Shown: positions 1 to 13,500, counted from the first letter of the stretch. The stretch is 64,000 nt of DNA from Fomitopsis serialis (GCF_022376445.1 NW_025954977.1:124001-188000); one strand, 5' to 3'. Made by a program: numbers and translations. Notes: generated from the letters alone by a model not told the origin.

Positions 1-576
1 ACAAAGAAGCACAGGAAGCAACCTGGAAGAATCTTGGGACGATATTCCGTCTTGATATTACCAAAGGTGGTGAGCAGAGACTCTATGGGATGGTACCATT
101 CGGCGGTGAGGCTGACTCGGAAAGTCACGTCGTCCTATAGGCTAGAACACGATAGTACATCAATATGTGTGTACGAGCTTGGTACGAGCCTAGGCCTCGT
201 TTTCCAATATGTATGGTAGCATCGTGGTGCGATCGTCTTGCATACGTGCTGTACTCTTTGGCAGCCGCTCAGATGTGACTTACTGTGCTTGATCGACCAA
301 CCGTTATCAGGGTATTACCACGTACCCCTCAAGGCCTCAACCCGTATGATGCACATAATTTATCTCATGGACAGTCTCGAGCACACATTGCTGTTGTGAA
401 TTACATGACTCTCAGCCCGCTGCGAGCCAACAGGAGCCGACGCGCACAACGGGCGCTATGTACTGAAGCATACTCGCTTCTTGCCACGGCGACAACAACC
501 TTCTGTTCATGTCAGAGCTTTACCTGTCGTCACTTCTCATGTCCGTCAGTCTCTTCCAGCTCTAAGAAAATTGGAT
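1..576. other. No recognisable gene (left edge)
   Basis: I see only short unrelated open frames here and no domain motif. It is probably the upstream flank of the first BTB gene. Confidence 0.4.
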
Positions 577-1636
577 ATGCCTACTACTTCTTTCGAAACC
601 TCCTTCAACGACACTTGTTGTCGTGACGAAAAGCTGTGGTTCGACGATGGCAATATCGTCTTACGCGTTCAAGGGCATGAGTTTCGAGTCCATCGCTCCA
701 TCCTCTCGCGCCACTCGTCTGTGCTGCGCGATATGTTCACCGCACCCAAGCTCGAAGGAAGATCAGAGGTGCATAATTGTCCGGTATTCACGCTCTCAGA
801 TGAGGCGAATGACCTTCGTCGCCTACTCACCATGGTGTACGACCGGCGGTGAGTACCGTACCGAGCTTCGCCAACCAGGTCCTGAGTATCTGACCATATG
901 CAATGCAGATTCTACGATGACTCAATTACATATCGAGTATGCAAGCCACGATGAACAGATCGACATTGCCACGGGAGTCGTTTACCTGGCGCACAAGTAT
1001 GCCATGGGCCGATTGTACTCGGAGGCGCTTCCTCGGTTGCAAAATCTCTTTCCTGTCAATCATCAATTCAAGTGGCAGTACTGGTCACCGCCAGTCGATA
1101 TGGTCGAGTCGACGAACGGTCCGGCCCGTCTCATGCGACTCATCAACGTGGCGAGATCCATGAAAACCCCCGAGTTGACGGCCATGCTCCCGTTGCTTTT
1201 CTATCTAGGTGCCCAACTCTCAGTCGACGAGCTGCTCGATGGTGCCCCTCGGGTAGATGGCACGATTGAACGACTGCAGCCTCATGACGCCAGGATCTGT
1301 ATCAACGGCAGAGCGTCTCTTGTGTCCGCGAACTCGTTTGCTACACGTTGTTTTCGTCCCAGAACACAGAGCTTGATCCCTGGATGTAGTACTCAGTATG
1401 AGTGCTACACAGCGCTGGCTACGATGGTTTCAGATGCGTTGAAGGAGGATTTCTTTGCGAGTTCAGATCCACTTCGAGATTTGACGGTCTGGTTCGAGAA
1501 AAGGAATCTTCGATGGCATTTATGCAAACCGTGTGCGGAGCATATATTGAAGAACCACAGGGACGCACGAACGGCGATCTGGGTTGGTTTGCCTACTATA
1601 CTCTGCCTCGACAACGAGCCGAATAGTGGCGTATAG
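577..1636 (+). CDS. BTB/POZ domain protein, first of a tandem pair, frame interrupted
   Basis: Exon 1 (577-848) encodes a BTB core: LWFDDGN..L..G.EFRVHRSIL..HSSVLRDMF, then a conserved YDRR. The 60-nt intron 849-908 has the same position and length as in the neighbouring paralogue. After it the frame reads RFYDDSITYR and stops at 952-954. The downstream homology (IDIATGVVYLAHKYAM to the end at 1636) lies in another frame. So either one base is lost or gained around 909-950, or an alternative acceptor at 944-945 (97-nt intron) is used. The C-terminal WFEKRNLRWHLCKPCAEHI matches the paralogue's WIDEKARKYALCERCAGNI. BTB folds mediate dimerisation or cullin-3 binding; many Agaricomycete copies have no known role. 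The BTB identity is well supported; whether the gene is intact is not. Confidence 0.7.
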
Positions 1637-2142
1637 GTGAGTGACATGTAAGCACTGCGAAGTAGAGTTCTCAGTAACAGTTTTATATCTGCTGCTAGTA
1701 TCATCTAATGGTCGACGTCCCGCCGTAATGAATCACCGCTTTACGTGCACTGCAACGCAATCACCGACCCCTCGAATTTCGCACACCAGAATCTTATGCA
1801 TCTGTCGGACTTCGGACTCCAACCAATAGCCTCGGCTGCGTGTCAGGTAGCATTGTGGGACAATGGATTGTATGTCGGCCATGTGGGATATGCACGAGCA
1901 CGTCTGTTGCTAAGCAACGGCCCCTTTCAACATGTACGCCTTTGCCATTTTGCCATTTGTGGCAGAAAGGCGGAGGGTCCACGAGTACATAAAGGATGCA
2001 GTTCTCTCTGTCCTGCCCATACTGCAGCGCTGCGTCAGCCTATCCCACTCGCTTCAAGCTCCAAAGCCCTACACCTCGGCGGGACTCTTTTATTCTTTCG
2101 CGCGAACACGATCAACCGGTGAGTGTTTTGCATCGAAAGTGA
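1637..2142. other. Intergenic between the two BTB genes
   Basis: About 500 bp with short open frames only. It should hold the 3' end of the first BTB gene and the promoter of the second. I see no motif I would name. Confidence 0.4.
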
Positions 2143-3237
2143 ATGATTCTGAGCCCATGTACGTGGGTAGCAAAGGACGGACTGAGGTGCTCTACAATGA
2201 ATGGTCTTCACGGCTTGACACTCTCGGAGCACCTTTGGTACGAAGACGGGAACGTTATCCTGGTCGCGACCAATCAAGCCTTTCGCGTTCACCGGGGAGT
2301 CCTATCGCAGCACTCTGCGGTATTCCGTGATCTCTTCACCGTGCCACAGCCGTCGTCCGCGCTCCTCGTGGACGGCTGCGCTGTCGTGCATCTCGCCGAC
2401 GATCCCCTGCACCTCGAGTTTCTTCTGAGCGCTATGTATGACCGGTCGTACGTCCGTACGCTCTGGCATTTTCCGGCTCGCTGACGATGGCCCGTTTGGT
2501 GATGTAGATTCTTCAATGGTGCGGGGAAGCTGCAGCGAATTGCGGAGGTGGCATCCGGAATATTGTCTTTGTCGCACAAGTACGACATCGAGAGCTTCTA
2601 CGAGGAGGCAATCTACCGCCTGCTGGAGGACTATCCAGTCACTTTCGACCGTTTCCGCTCGACAGAGCAGTACTTCCTGGAGCCGTTCGAAGCTGCGCAC
2701 CATGCTGGTTCCATCTTCATCATCAACGCCGCGCGCCGCATTCGCACGCCTGAACTCCTCGAGCTACTGCCGCTGGCATTCTACCTGTGTTCTCTACTCG
2801 ATGGTTCGCTTCTCGTCAAAGGAGTCCCGAGGTCAAATGGCGAGTTAGAGAAGCTCTCCGCCGATGATCTACTCCGGTGTATCAATGGAAAGGAAGGACT
2901 CATGAAGGCGAACGCCGCTGCAACCATGTGTCTAGGGCCGTTCACGGAAAGCCTCGCTGACGACTGCAAGGTCTTTGAAACATGCAAGAAAGCACTGGTG
3001 GCGATCACGCAAGACGCACTCGAGGCTGATATCTTTTCGGCGTGCGATGCATTGACAAATATAGACTCATGGATCGATGAGAAGGCCAGGAAGTATGCGT
3101 TATGCGAACGATGTGCCGGGAACATACGCAGCGTACATCGGGATGCTCAGAAGGAGGTATGGGATACTCTCATAGACATATTTGAGCTGCGTGAAGATCT
3201 GCCTACATCTACTGACCTTGCACCGTCGGGGCGCTGA
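2143..3237 (+). CDS. BTB/POZ domain protein, second of a tandem pair
   Basis: Two exons, 2143-2447 and 2508-3237, with a 60-nt phase-2 intron (GTACGT...GTAG), read without interruption. The BTB domain lies in exon 1: HLWYEDGNVIL, AFRVHRGVLSQHSAVFRDLF, FLLSAMYDRS. The helical C-terminal part begins FFNGAGKLQRIAEVASGIL and SHKYDIESFYEEA. An alternative ATG at 2197 sits closer to the BTB core and may be the real start. The protein is about 344 residues, or 326 from the later start. It is a paralogue of the upstream gene: same orientation, same intron position and a related C-terminal Cys-rich stretch (KYALCERCAGNIRSVHRDA). The function is not known beyond a likely protein-interaction role. Confidence 0.8.
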
Positions 3238-4353
3238 ACGTAGTACGCTCTGCTATGTTTGGGAGGATGCATTTTCGATACTCGATACAGTACGACCAGA
3301 TTCTATGAAGATTCGTAATATACTAATCAGTAGTCCGATGTTCATGTAGTATGTTTATCATGATGCATTCCATTTTATGATCACGTCGTGGCGAGTCTAT
3401 CCGAATCGTGATCTCATCCAGACGCGACCGACGCGTACTATTGCGGTCTCGTCACTGGCAAGCTCTTGATGGCGAAGAACGACGCTGTGTGATGATCTCA
3501 TCTGTAACCACGAACTTATCAGCCCTAACTGCAGGTTGGAGAGATCTTCAGGTACGTACCACCATGGCGGCATTTCTGTGCACTCCAACTTCCAAGCTGG
3601 TATCTTCGCGATCGGTTGCACCGACACCTGGGTGAAGAGAGACTAAAGTAAGTACGGCGTCGACGCGGTCTGCCAGATGCGTACCCGACTGTGCAACCCG
3701 TGCGTGGCACATCTAAAGTATTGCCATCCAGAGGCGGAGAAGCGGTTTGGGCAGTACCGGGCGAGCCGATGCGCATCAGTAGTTCCTGTGTGATACCAAC
3801 CCAACGGTCGCAGACCTACCGCTCTCGATGACACCGCTTTCGTGATCTTGCAGGGCACCTCAATCAAAGCTTGGAGCGAGAGACGAACAGAGATAGATTT
3901 CCGGGCGAGACTAATAACAGACCGAGCACCACAAATACACTGATGACATAGGGGAGGAGAGAGCCCAAGACACGGGAATGCGACTAAGATAATGAGACAA
4001 GCGGCAACTGTAACTCGTGACGAAGGCGACAGCGAAAAGAACAACACGGGCTGGCTATGTACTGTTAGGCAAGGCGGGGCGGCGCAGCAACGCGCTTCCG
4101 GGAGATGGTCGTGTGGGTGGCTTTTGTGATAAATACAACAACATCCGGGTAGATGTGAACGCAGAGAGAGAAATACGACGGGTAACTGCACGACTGGCGC
4201 GGAAAATGGGACACGGGGGTGAGCGCAAAAACAAAGAGGAGCAGCGGCAATAGCAGCAACGACACCAAGATCCAGTCCGACGAGACACATGTCCTTCACA
4301 AACCTGACCAAGCAACAAGGGGGACCCAGTCAAACGCGCGCACAGAGGAGTCA
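3238..4353. other. Gene-poor interval between converging genes
   Basis: About 1.1 kb between the ends of the second BTB gene (+) and the LisH regulator (-). The longest frame (3643-4311, minus, 222 codons) is hydrophobic and Cys/Pro-rich, with no domain or splice support. I take the interval as 3' UTRs plus spacer. Confidence 0.45.
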
Positions 4354-7010
4354 TCACTGAAAGTTGAGCCCACCAGTATCAGGGTTGAACCACTCGTCGA
4401 AGTCGCGCTCAAAGTCCATGCCCAGACTCGGATCTCCGCGCCCGAAGAGCGAGTCGCCGATGAAAGAGGTGTCTAGCTGCGACGCGACGGACTGTAGGAA
4501 GTCGGTCGGGATGATGGACTGATCTGAGCTGGGCGGCATCTGGGACTGTACAGGCGGGTGGCTCGGTGCCATAGCCGGCGTACCGCCGTTGCTGAGCATC
4601 CCTTGTGGCGAGGGCGCGGTCATACCGCCTGGCGTCGGCGGGGCGGATACGCCTGGGGGGCCACCGCCAGGAACACCAGGAGGACCCTGAGGTACACCAA
4701 CTGCGGCGTTTTGCGGGGATGTGTTCGGTGCCGATGAATCGCCGCTGGTGGGGTCCTTGCCCGGCCCTCCCATAATCTTCGCCGCATTCATGCCCGGCGA
4801 CGGCGGGGGCATCATACCCACCATGCCTTTGTTCTGACCCATCCGATTCTGGCCTCCGGGTCCCGGTGGCCCGCCTGCAAACTGTCCGTCGGTGTTCGAC
4901 GGCGAGCCCCCCGCGCCCTGCGGAAGGAGATTGCCCAGCGCGCCGTGCGGCAGGTTGCTCTTGTGGAGGTTGTGCATCGTCTGCCTGTACTGGTGCTCAC
5001 GGTGAATCTGAGTCATCTGTCAGGATATCAGCCCATACGGCTGTGTCTACCGACATAAGACACGCACTTGTTGGTTCAGGTGGTTCATGGGCATGCCGTT
5101 CGGCGGGGGGTGGTTCATCATGCCAGGGCTCATTGCATTGCCCATGTGCGGGCCACCCATGTTCGCGCCCATTGTCATAGGCATCCCGGGGGCTTGCCCC
5201 ATCTGGTGCATCCCTTGGCCGGGGAACCCAGGCATCCCAGGCATCATCGCACTTCGCATGCCGCCAGGCATCTGGTGGGGACCAGGGGCACCCTGTTGGA
5301 GGGGATTCTGAAACGGTGCCCCGCCCTGCTGCATCGGTGGCGGCTGTTGCTGTTGCTGTTGCTGTTGTTGCTGTTGTTGCTGCTGTTGGCCCTGCTGCTG
5401 CTGGCCCTGCTGCTGTTGATCAGGGCCGGGTGTTCGACGAGGTCGCTTCCTGTCCGGTGGCGAAGACTCAGTCTTCGGCAACTGCTCAGCCTACACGGAC
5501 ATGAGTAGTCTCGTTCAATGTAGATATATGCGTCATAACGCCTACCTCTTGACCGGGAGAGGTGCTATTGCGCTTGTGTCCACGCTGAGTAAGTGGAGGC
5601 TGTCCCGACATCTGCGGCGTATGTGGCTGCTGTCCCGGCGGGCGTTGCTGAGGCGGCTGCATTGGTGGGTTCGACGGGCCAGCGGCGGCGTTCGTTTGAG
5701 GTGCACCAGGTGGCTTGGGCATCATGGACCGCCTCTGCCTCATCACATTGGTTAGCCGGTGCTGCACATCGCGTAAGTATTCACTCGCGCCAGCAAATTG
5801 AGTATACTAGCGAACCTTCTCTTCGGGAGTCAACGAGGGTAAGTCCTTGTCACCTGTTATCCCGGCCTCTTGCTTCAACATTCGTTGGTTCTCCACAGGT
5901 AGACGGAAGAAGTCGTTCAGAGGGTTATCTTGCATCTGCGCACCGTACTGCATGCCCGGGGGTTGCCTCGCCGTCATCGATGGGCTCGGGGACGGCATGA
6001 CGCCGTTCGGCGCCGGAGAAGCAGGCTGACTTGGTGACCGGCCCAGTTGCTGGGGACCCGGCTGGGGAGTCTGCGACTGGCCAATCCCCGGAGGGCCGTT
6101 AGGAGGCAGCATGCCACGGCTCATCTGGTTTAGGGATTGCTGGTTGCCTGGCATACCAGACGCAGGATTAGGCTGCCCGGGAGCACCGGGGTTCTGCGAA
6201 GGGGAGTTGGTTAATACCTCGAGAAGTCTGACGGCATCGCGATACTGGGGCCACGCACCATTCTCTGTCCTCCGGGCATCATTTGCATGTTCTGCGGTTG
6301 CGACGGTGGGACGCCGTTTGGCCCTGCAGCGGTGCCTGGTATGCCGTTTGGCTGCGCGTTGGTGAAGGGCGTACCGGTCGTGCCATTCGGCATAGTAGGA
6401 GGTGCGCCGTTGGCTACGCCGTTCGGACCAACACCGTTGGGTATTGTACCATTCGGCATATGAGCCGCTGTGCGAGTTACACCGTTGACATACCGAGCGG
6501 GTTGCGCTGGTGGTCGGCTTGGCTGTGGTGGCCGCTGAGATTGGTGCTGTACGAATCGTCATGCATCGCCGCGGAGGACTCAGCCGTTGTTAGACGTACC
6601 TGGAGATACACAATAGCATCTTCAGAGCCAGGTCCAGGGTGGCCCGATAACTGACTCTTCGCCGAGAACAAGACCCAGAAGACGTTCCACCACCTGACGG
6701 CGACGTCCAAGACAGTCCGAATGACCCTGATTGCGCACTCACTCGAACAACAAGCCTTGCTTCGCATTTATTGGGGGTGTTGCAGCGTCTTGGATGCCCG
6801 CTTCTCGCATCAACGCTTGCGCGGTTTCGATGTACCCGTGCTTGACACAATAATCATGGATATATATGTTGAACCTAAACAGTCGCCACACATGCGTAAG
6901 CTGGCACCATAGGTACCAAGTCGCGATCACAAGACGTACATTCTGTCGCCTTCCCATTGGAGAGCTTCGGCTTGCGACGCCGCTGGACTGTGGCCATCTG
7001 CATTGGCCAT
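4354..7010 (-). CDS. LisH-domain transcriptional regulator (Flo8 / SSBP-like)
   Basis: Eight exons join in frame: 7010-6940, 6874-6743, 6693-6600, 6546-6259, 6193-5816, 5761-5546, 5481 (or 5490)-5068 and 5016-4354. The N-terminus (MANADGHS..., then MFNIYIHDYCVKHGYIETA, QALMREAG) is a LisH motif. It is followed by QGLLFEWWNVFWVLFSAKS, the block that follows LisH in Flo8, LEUNIG and SSBP proteins. The rest is low complexity: repeated PNG motifs, PQ-rich stretches, a basic DRKRPRR patch, a Gln tract (about 5341-5412) and Met/Gly/Pro-rich sequence. It ends in an acidic aromatic tail (FERDFDEWFNPDTGG) that resembles an activation domain. Flo8-type proteins act downstream of cAMP/PKA in adhesion and morphogenesis; that role is inferred. 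The 5816/5762 intron has an unusual GTTCGC donor. Confidence 0.8.
5341..5412 (-). repeat. CAG/CAA tract encoding polyglutamine
   Basis: On the coding (minus) strand this is a mixed CAA/CAG run inside the LisH regulator. It gives a long Gln stretch broken by two Gly residues. Such tracts vary in length between strains and can tune activation strength. Confidence 0.85.
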
Positions 7011-7548
7011 TCCGTCCCAACGCACTAAGGAAGATCGGTTCTGAGAGAGAGAGAGATCAGCCATCTGGAGGGCCCTATCGCGCTGGTGGACTACCCACGC
7101 GGAAGCAATACAACACAGGATACAGAACAAAGACGAGCTAGATGAAAATACACAGACAGACGGGTGGTGGCAGGTCGATGCTCCTGCTGAGACGAGGCGG
7201 TGACGCGCCGGGGACTGGGCGATGGCGGACGGGGTGGGCGTAGGGGCTGGGGGTTATGTACGGTGCAGGCGAGGGGCGACGGCGACGTGGGCGACGGCGA
7301 GGAGGGCAGATGGTATCGCCTGAGATGGGAAGGAAGCTGACGGGGAGAGTCGAAGCCAGGCGCAGTGCTGCCCAGAAGCGCGAGGACGCCCCCGATGGCA
7401 ATCGGGCGGAACCCAAACTCAATCCCCGGCAACGCGCGCCGTGCCACTCGCCTCCCACCTCGCCCAGCCACCAGCGACAACAGCACAACAATATATTATA
7501 TACGCTACAATTAGACGAGCACTACACTACACTACAATATCCCCGCCG
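7011..7548 (-). promoter_or_regulatory. Upstream region of the LisH regulator
   Basis: This 538-bp interval separates the end of the START gene from the LisH start, both on the minus strand. It contains a (GA)n/(CT)n run at about 7040-7053, pyrimidine-rich on the sense strand just upstream of the ATG. An AT-rich patch (AATATATTATATA) lies near 7491-7503. These fit a fungal promoter with a CT-rich start region; no specific factor site is claimed. Confidence 0.4.
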
Positions 7549-10500
7549 TCAGTGGCGGCGCACGACAGCAACCTGAAAGTCCCAGCCACCCAGAATGTAC
7601 TTCACTTCGAATAGGCGCTTCAACTCCCGCCACCCCGTGTTCATCTCCTCAAGATCCTTGCGGTCGGACACCAAGTAGATAAAGTCGGCAGGCGACAGCA
7701 ACGACCGCAGGAACGAGCCCACCAGGAAGGCGATAAGGGCCACGATAACCACCGTCGATAGTGGATACGTCCTGCCTCTTCCCACCACCTGCCGCGAGAG
7801 CAGGCCAAGCGCGTCGCCCTTAGTGCCCGCCACAACGGAGACATCCCGGGCTTGGCTACCCTCGGTAGATATCCCCGGGCTACTCTCGGGCGGCGCGGGC
7901 GTCGACGGCTCGCTGGGCCGCCGTCCTGGCGCGGTGAAGCGCAGGAGAGGGTTCGGATAGGCGTTCAAGAACCGCAGAAGACCACTCGTCGTCGAGTCAG
8001 CTGCTGGCGTCTCGGGGGGAGAGACGACCACTTGCGGAGGCTGTCGCGCAGAAATCTTCTCAGTTCCCGCCATCTGACACCAAAATAGAACCAGACGCTC
8101 ACACTCTCACCCGCGTCCGGATTTGCTTCCGGTGGCATGTTCGTGCTCTCTGTGTCGACCTGCTCAGACACCGGCGCAGGCTCAGACGCAACTACCGCGT
8201 CGTCCAGCAGGTCCGTCGCCACAGCAATGGGCACCTGCAGCTCCTCCGCAGCTGGTCATCTTCCGCAGACGAGCTGACACGGGAGAATGCGTCAGGTTCC
8301 GCGCATAATGAAATCACCTCGAAGCGGTACTCACCCTGACAGAAGGTCCATCTTGGACGCCCTGCTGTCCAAGATTTCATCTCGCCCGAGGCTAGTCAGT
8401 GACTCCTTCTCGCCCAACACCTGCACAGTGGTGTCGTTGACAGTAACTGTCCCCTTCTTGCCCGGGCGCCCCCGGCGGTCGGCTGTATTTCGATGTCCAG
8501 GATAACGCGTCCTTCTTCCATATCGGAGAGCCATTGTGGCTTTGGTGGAGCGCTGCGAGTTTCGCCGGTCAAAGGATCCTGAATGGTCGATACATAATAC
8601 TGAGCTGTGGGCAATGTCAGCCGCAACAGATGCCGCGGTGGACGGTCCGTGTTCAGGCCGGCCGAGTGCAGGGGGACGGCGGGAGAGTGTACGTCGCGCA
8701 GGCGAACGGAAGTTCCTGCGCCGATGACGACGACGTTGCCGTGCCGAGCGGGGAAGGCAGCGATATCCGCGCCTTCGATTTGTCGATGCGTGAGGCTAGC
8801 CGGACTTCATACCCGTCTGGATAGAGTTTAGAGTCGACGATCAGCTCTGAGACGAGCAGGTCCGTCGGGTGTCGCATCTCGCCTCTCGACGTCAGCATGG
8901 TTGACGATCTCACTCCTTCTCGGGAACGCGAGCGTCCGTGCTCGGGCGACATGCTCACAGGCTTTGATTGCGAAGTCGTCGCTGACGAGCTTGCTCTGCT
9001 CCGGCTCTGCCGTTCCAGTTCGTCGGCGACAGCGGCGCCAGTAGCTGCCGAGATAGTCTGTGCCTTGAGAGTACGATTCCGAGGTTTGGGGGTCTTCTCA
9101 TCGGCCCTAGAAGCTACGCGGGGCAGCGCATCCGAACTATTGAGCAAAATGGTGCTCTGGTACACTGTGCCGACGGCTTGAAGCGGGACGCGATCAGTAG
9201 ACGTGTGGAGTCTCGGCGCCGCATCTTCCATGCTTTGTGTCGGAGGAGGGGATCCTGGCTCGTTTGAGCGAGGCAATACCAACTGCGGGGAGACGGGTGC
9301 ACGGAGGAGGAGACAGATTCTTGACGTAGGACTCGACGGCCTGAATCGACTTCGGCAACATACCGTTGATCATCGAGTTCATGGCTGCCGGGATGGATCC
9401 CGAGTAATCAACCGCGACTACTCGCGTGCACCGAGTGGACGGAATCGCGTAGTTCTCTGCTCCGTAGGGATCGAGCGTCTCCAGAATCCATCCATCCACG
9501 TAGACACGGCCGATGGGCAATCCGTAGGTGTTGTACTTTGCGGGAGAGAACGAAGCAACAGACTCCGGAGCGAAGGATGCCGACACGCAGTATATCGCAG
9601 CACGGCTCTCCGCCGAGTGTTCGAGCTCGCCCGTAGGTGTGTTACGCCGAGAGAGGGAGGGAGAGGCGCTTCCTCGTGCCATGAGCGAGGCCAGGTAGAA
9701 ACCTCTGTCGCGGAACGGGAAGCCTCCTTTCATGACCACGAACTCGGTGTGCAGCTCGCCGCCGAACACCTCAAAGACGTGTGCCGTGTCGAACCGAGTA
9801 TCCCATTGCTTGCGGCAGTCGTAGCTTGTTAGAACCGAAGCTACCTCCTCCGCGGAGACCCCTTCGATGACCTTCTCTCCCCTGTGAACTGGGATGACCG
9901 GCGAGATCTCAGCGTCGATTCTCCGGTACACGGGCACGTCCTTCTCGCTGACAAATGTCCACCCGTCACGTTGCGGGCTGATGTGTATGCTCTGCAGATA
10001 CGCCAGAGCCTCGAGCGCGTACTGCATAGGCGGCTTCGTTGCGGATGGAGCATCGCCTCCCGCAGCCATAGCAGGGGCAATCGCAGCAGCAGCTTGTTGA
10101 GTAGCAGTCGTCGCTTGCGCGATCGCCATGTTGAAGAATGAGTTGAACGACGTCGTGAAGGTCGGCGACACTGCAGCCTCTCCCTCCAACCCCGCTTGTT
10201 TGGGCACATCGTCTGCGTCTTCGAGCTCGCCGTCCCCACTCCACTCTGCCCTGCGTCGCCGGATGACTCCCAGGACAGGAGGTTGGTCCAGCGGCACTCG
10301 AGTCGGCTTGATGCGCTTTTGCTTCTGCAAGTTCTTCACCTCCTTCTCGGGCAGCTCCTCGACGTCGACGTCCACTTTGGCCCCGTTTACCATGACAAGC
10401 CCCTTCTCCTTCGGCACACTCATCGGTCCACGCCTGACAATGACTTGCAGACGATCATCCCCGGTATAGACAGCGTCGTGCGTGATCGTGAGCCAAAGGC

Positions 10501-13500
10501 CGCCCCCGCCGGAGGAGAGGCGGTGCCTTCGGAGACAAGAAATCGTTTGTGGCGGCGGATCAACCACAATATCCAATGACGACGCCCAGTTATCCAGATC
10601 GCACCTCATCTCACATTCGACGACAGGTAGTCCAGGCGAGATAGGAGTTGCCGGTGTGGCAGACTCGTCCGGATTCTGCGCTGGAGTCGACCGGCGGCTC
10701 GCGGACGCCTCGAACTCGACGCGGAAATTGTACCTGTCGTGGTCATACCGCATCTGCGTCGCCTTCGCGCCCTCCAGCCGCGTAACGATGGGCGGGCCAC
10801 CACACTTGATCGCGAACTCGCCAACGCCGGCCAGTGCTTGGATCATCTGTTGTGGAATGGACGCCTTATTCGACCAGCCCTTCGGTCAGACTGCTCGAGC
10901 AGGGTGAGCTGCGTCGTAGTGGGCGAGAGCGCCTCGATCGCCCATCCCTGCAGGTCGACCTGTGTGCGAATGACGGTGGGCTCCGCGGACGGGATGTTCG
11001 GAAACAGGTTTGGATCGTCCGCGGAGAAGGCAAAGACGTGTATTGTCGTCGGTGACTTGTACACGGTCTTGAGCACGACCGCATCTCTCCCACTGCAGAG
11101 ATAACAGATCAGAAACTCGCTGTGGGCGCCGTACTGATAAACGATGCACTTACGTGACAGGCCATGCAGGCTTCGTCTTGAAATGCCACAACTCCGAAAG
11201 CTCGGTGACTTGTTCTAGCAGTATACTATCGTCGTATAGTCTGTCCCAGAACGCGCGGGCGCCCGGTGTCGCAATCGCGGCATATAAGTCCCACAGTCCG
11301 AGTCCGACGAAAGCCGCTTCCGCACGATACACTACCAAGGTGGGGTCGATTGAATCGAGTTGCGCTATCGACACCCCGCGCGCCTCGGTGGCTTGACACA
11401 CAGTGAGGAAATGTCGAAAGACAAACAGCAAAGCCGCACTCACTGCGTTTCCACTTCGCCTCCGGCTCCTGCAGCAGTGACGAGAAGTAGATATAATTAC
11501 GTTTGACGCGAGAGAGGATCGACTTCTCAGCCGTTGCAGTCCGCTCGGTCTGCATACGCGTAAGCGCCGGCCGCTCAGGGAGCGCAGCAGAAGCCTTCGA
11601 CGCGGACTCCGCCACCGTGCTGACGGACGACGATTGCGTGTTGAAGCTGAAATCGGCCGCACTCGACGCGTCTCGGAGCATCTGCTGCGACGCAACGTGA
11701 GATTGCGGATCCCGCTCCTCCACTTGCTCGATGGGTTGAGGGATACCGTTCAAGCGGATGCCACTTGACGAGCCAGACAATTCAATCACTACTCGGACTT
11801 TCAGCACAGAGTGGTCGTCGGGCAAAGCGACATGTTTGATTCCGAAAACAATTCTGTCTGCTTCTGGACTATTTGTGGTCGAAGCTTGGGCGGGGGACGG
11901 ATTTCGTTTTGCCTGTGCTGTCCATGGTAGCTGCGCGACATGCTCCGAGGATGCTTTGGTAGCAACCTGAACGTCCCAGCCCACGGGCGCTGGCAGTGCA
12001 CATTCGACCGATCGTGTTAGCCTCTTGTGCTCGCGTATTGCGTACAGTTCGTCTAGGCCCTGCGCAGTCGTATGAGGGGTGTGGTCTTCATCCTCTGGGA
12101 CGATCGAGTAGTCCACGGTCAGCGCCTCCCGGTCGAGGTCGAAGCGTAGCCGCTCGATTGACACGCCATTCCCATATCCCGACAGTTGAGGTATTCGCAG
12201 GCCGCGTTTCTGCACCGTGCTGTAGATACCGACCATCATGGTACATAGCTGTTGTGTGAAGCTGGACGCTGTGTTGAAGGTCCATAACGTCTTCAGATTA
12301 TGCTGCCAGAAACAAGTTATGCGTAGTTTAGGGCCGCGCTTGGATGCCGGGGGCTGCTCGCCGATAACCTGGACGCACCAAGCAAAGACTAAATGACAAT
12401 CAGTTGCGCCTGAACTTGTGTCCAGTGAGTCACGTACGAGAGACATCCGACCGAACGTATGGTGGCGATGGTCGAAGGTACGCCGGCTCATCTGGGGACC
12501 GAGCAAGGGAGGTGGAGACGTCGATCAAGGTCGTAGCATCGCTGAAAGAACGAGAGATGATTACAGCATCTCTGGGACTGCACTCGAGTCAGTACAAAAT
12601 CACCGCCGATGCGAGGAGCAGAAACGTCAGATCTGTCCATAAAACAACACCAAGATGCAGGCAAGACCTCATGCGAGTTCACGATAAGACACCTGTGATG
12701 TACGTTATATAGAGTAGTGACTGAGCATGTGCCCATGTCGTGTCCCTGGGAGCGGGCTGCAAAACAGACAAAGACACATAGAAGCAGGACCATGCTCTAC
12801 GGGTGATGACCAGTCATACGAACGCCACAATCACTTGCAGCTATGAAAGCTGCTTGAGGCGGGACAGTTGGACACCGGCTGTCAACTCCCGTAGGGCAAG
12901 AAACTAAGCGGGACGGCAGATCTGCGCTGTGCAACCTCTGCCGTCACTCTCAGTTTCATGCTAAGGCCGGTGCCCGTACATCAGAGGTCCAAACCTTTCC
13001 GAGAGGAATAGGAGATCATGCAGCCAATGACGGTCCACTGCAAGACATCTGAAGAAGCCGAGCACTCCGGAATGTAGCTATCTGAGCGCGGCGGGGACAA
13101 TGTCAGATTTCAGCCGAACAGAACGGATCCACGATGTGAAGCCGTGTCTTGGCTACGTCTGAATGGTGAATGGAACCCAGCTGTGACGATGCGCTAGGCT
13201 GTATTCTGCGTGCCCATGGCCAATGTCCGGGCCAGTGATTTCCCGAGCGAATGGACCTCTCCCCATGCGTCCTCGCGCGCACAAGACTACCGTCTTCGTT
13301 GTACAGATGTCTCCGGTAGACAGTGATACGCGTGCCCGACGACGAATGCGCGACTTACTTTGCAGGCCACCCAAGGGTGAAATCGACCTTGGAAATCCTA
13401 GTGGCTTGGTCGAGTATCTCGATCATATGCGCGCCTTCCACTGCTGGATCCCACTCCTTTCTGAGCTCCGGAGTGGACAGGACAGCTCTCCAGCTCTCCA

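Noticed and set aside
3643..4311. 222-codon minus-strand open frame after the LisH gene
   Set aside because: Composition is Cys/Pro/Ser-rich with no domain, no splice support and no TATA; most likely 3' UTR.
9203..9832. 209-codon plus-strand frame
   Set aside because: Antisense shadow of the second START domain.
13153..13374. Coding exon inside the long START intron (VLCARGRMGRGPF frame)
   Set aside because: It does not match START sequence, whereas splicing directly to 12577 restores a perfect family match (GWPAN|PRDAVI).
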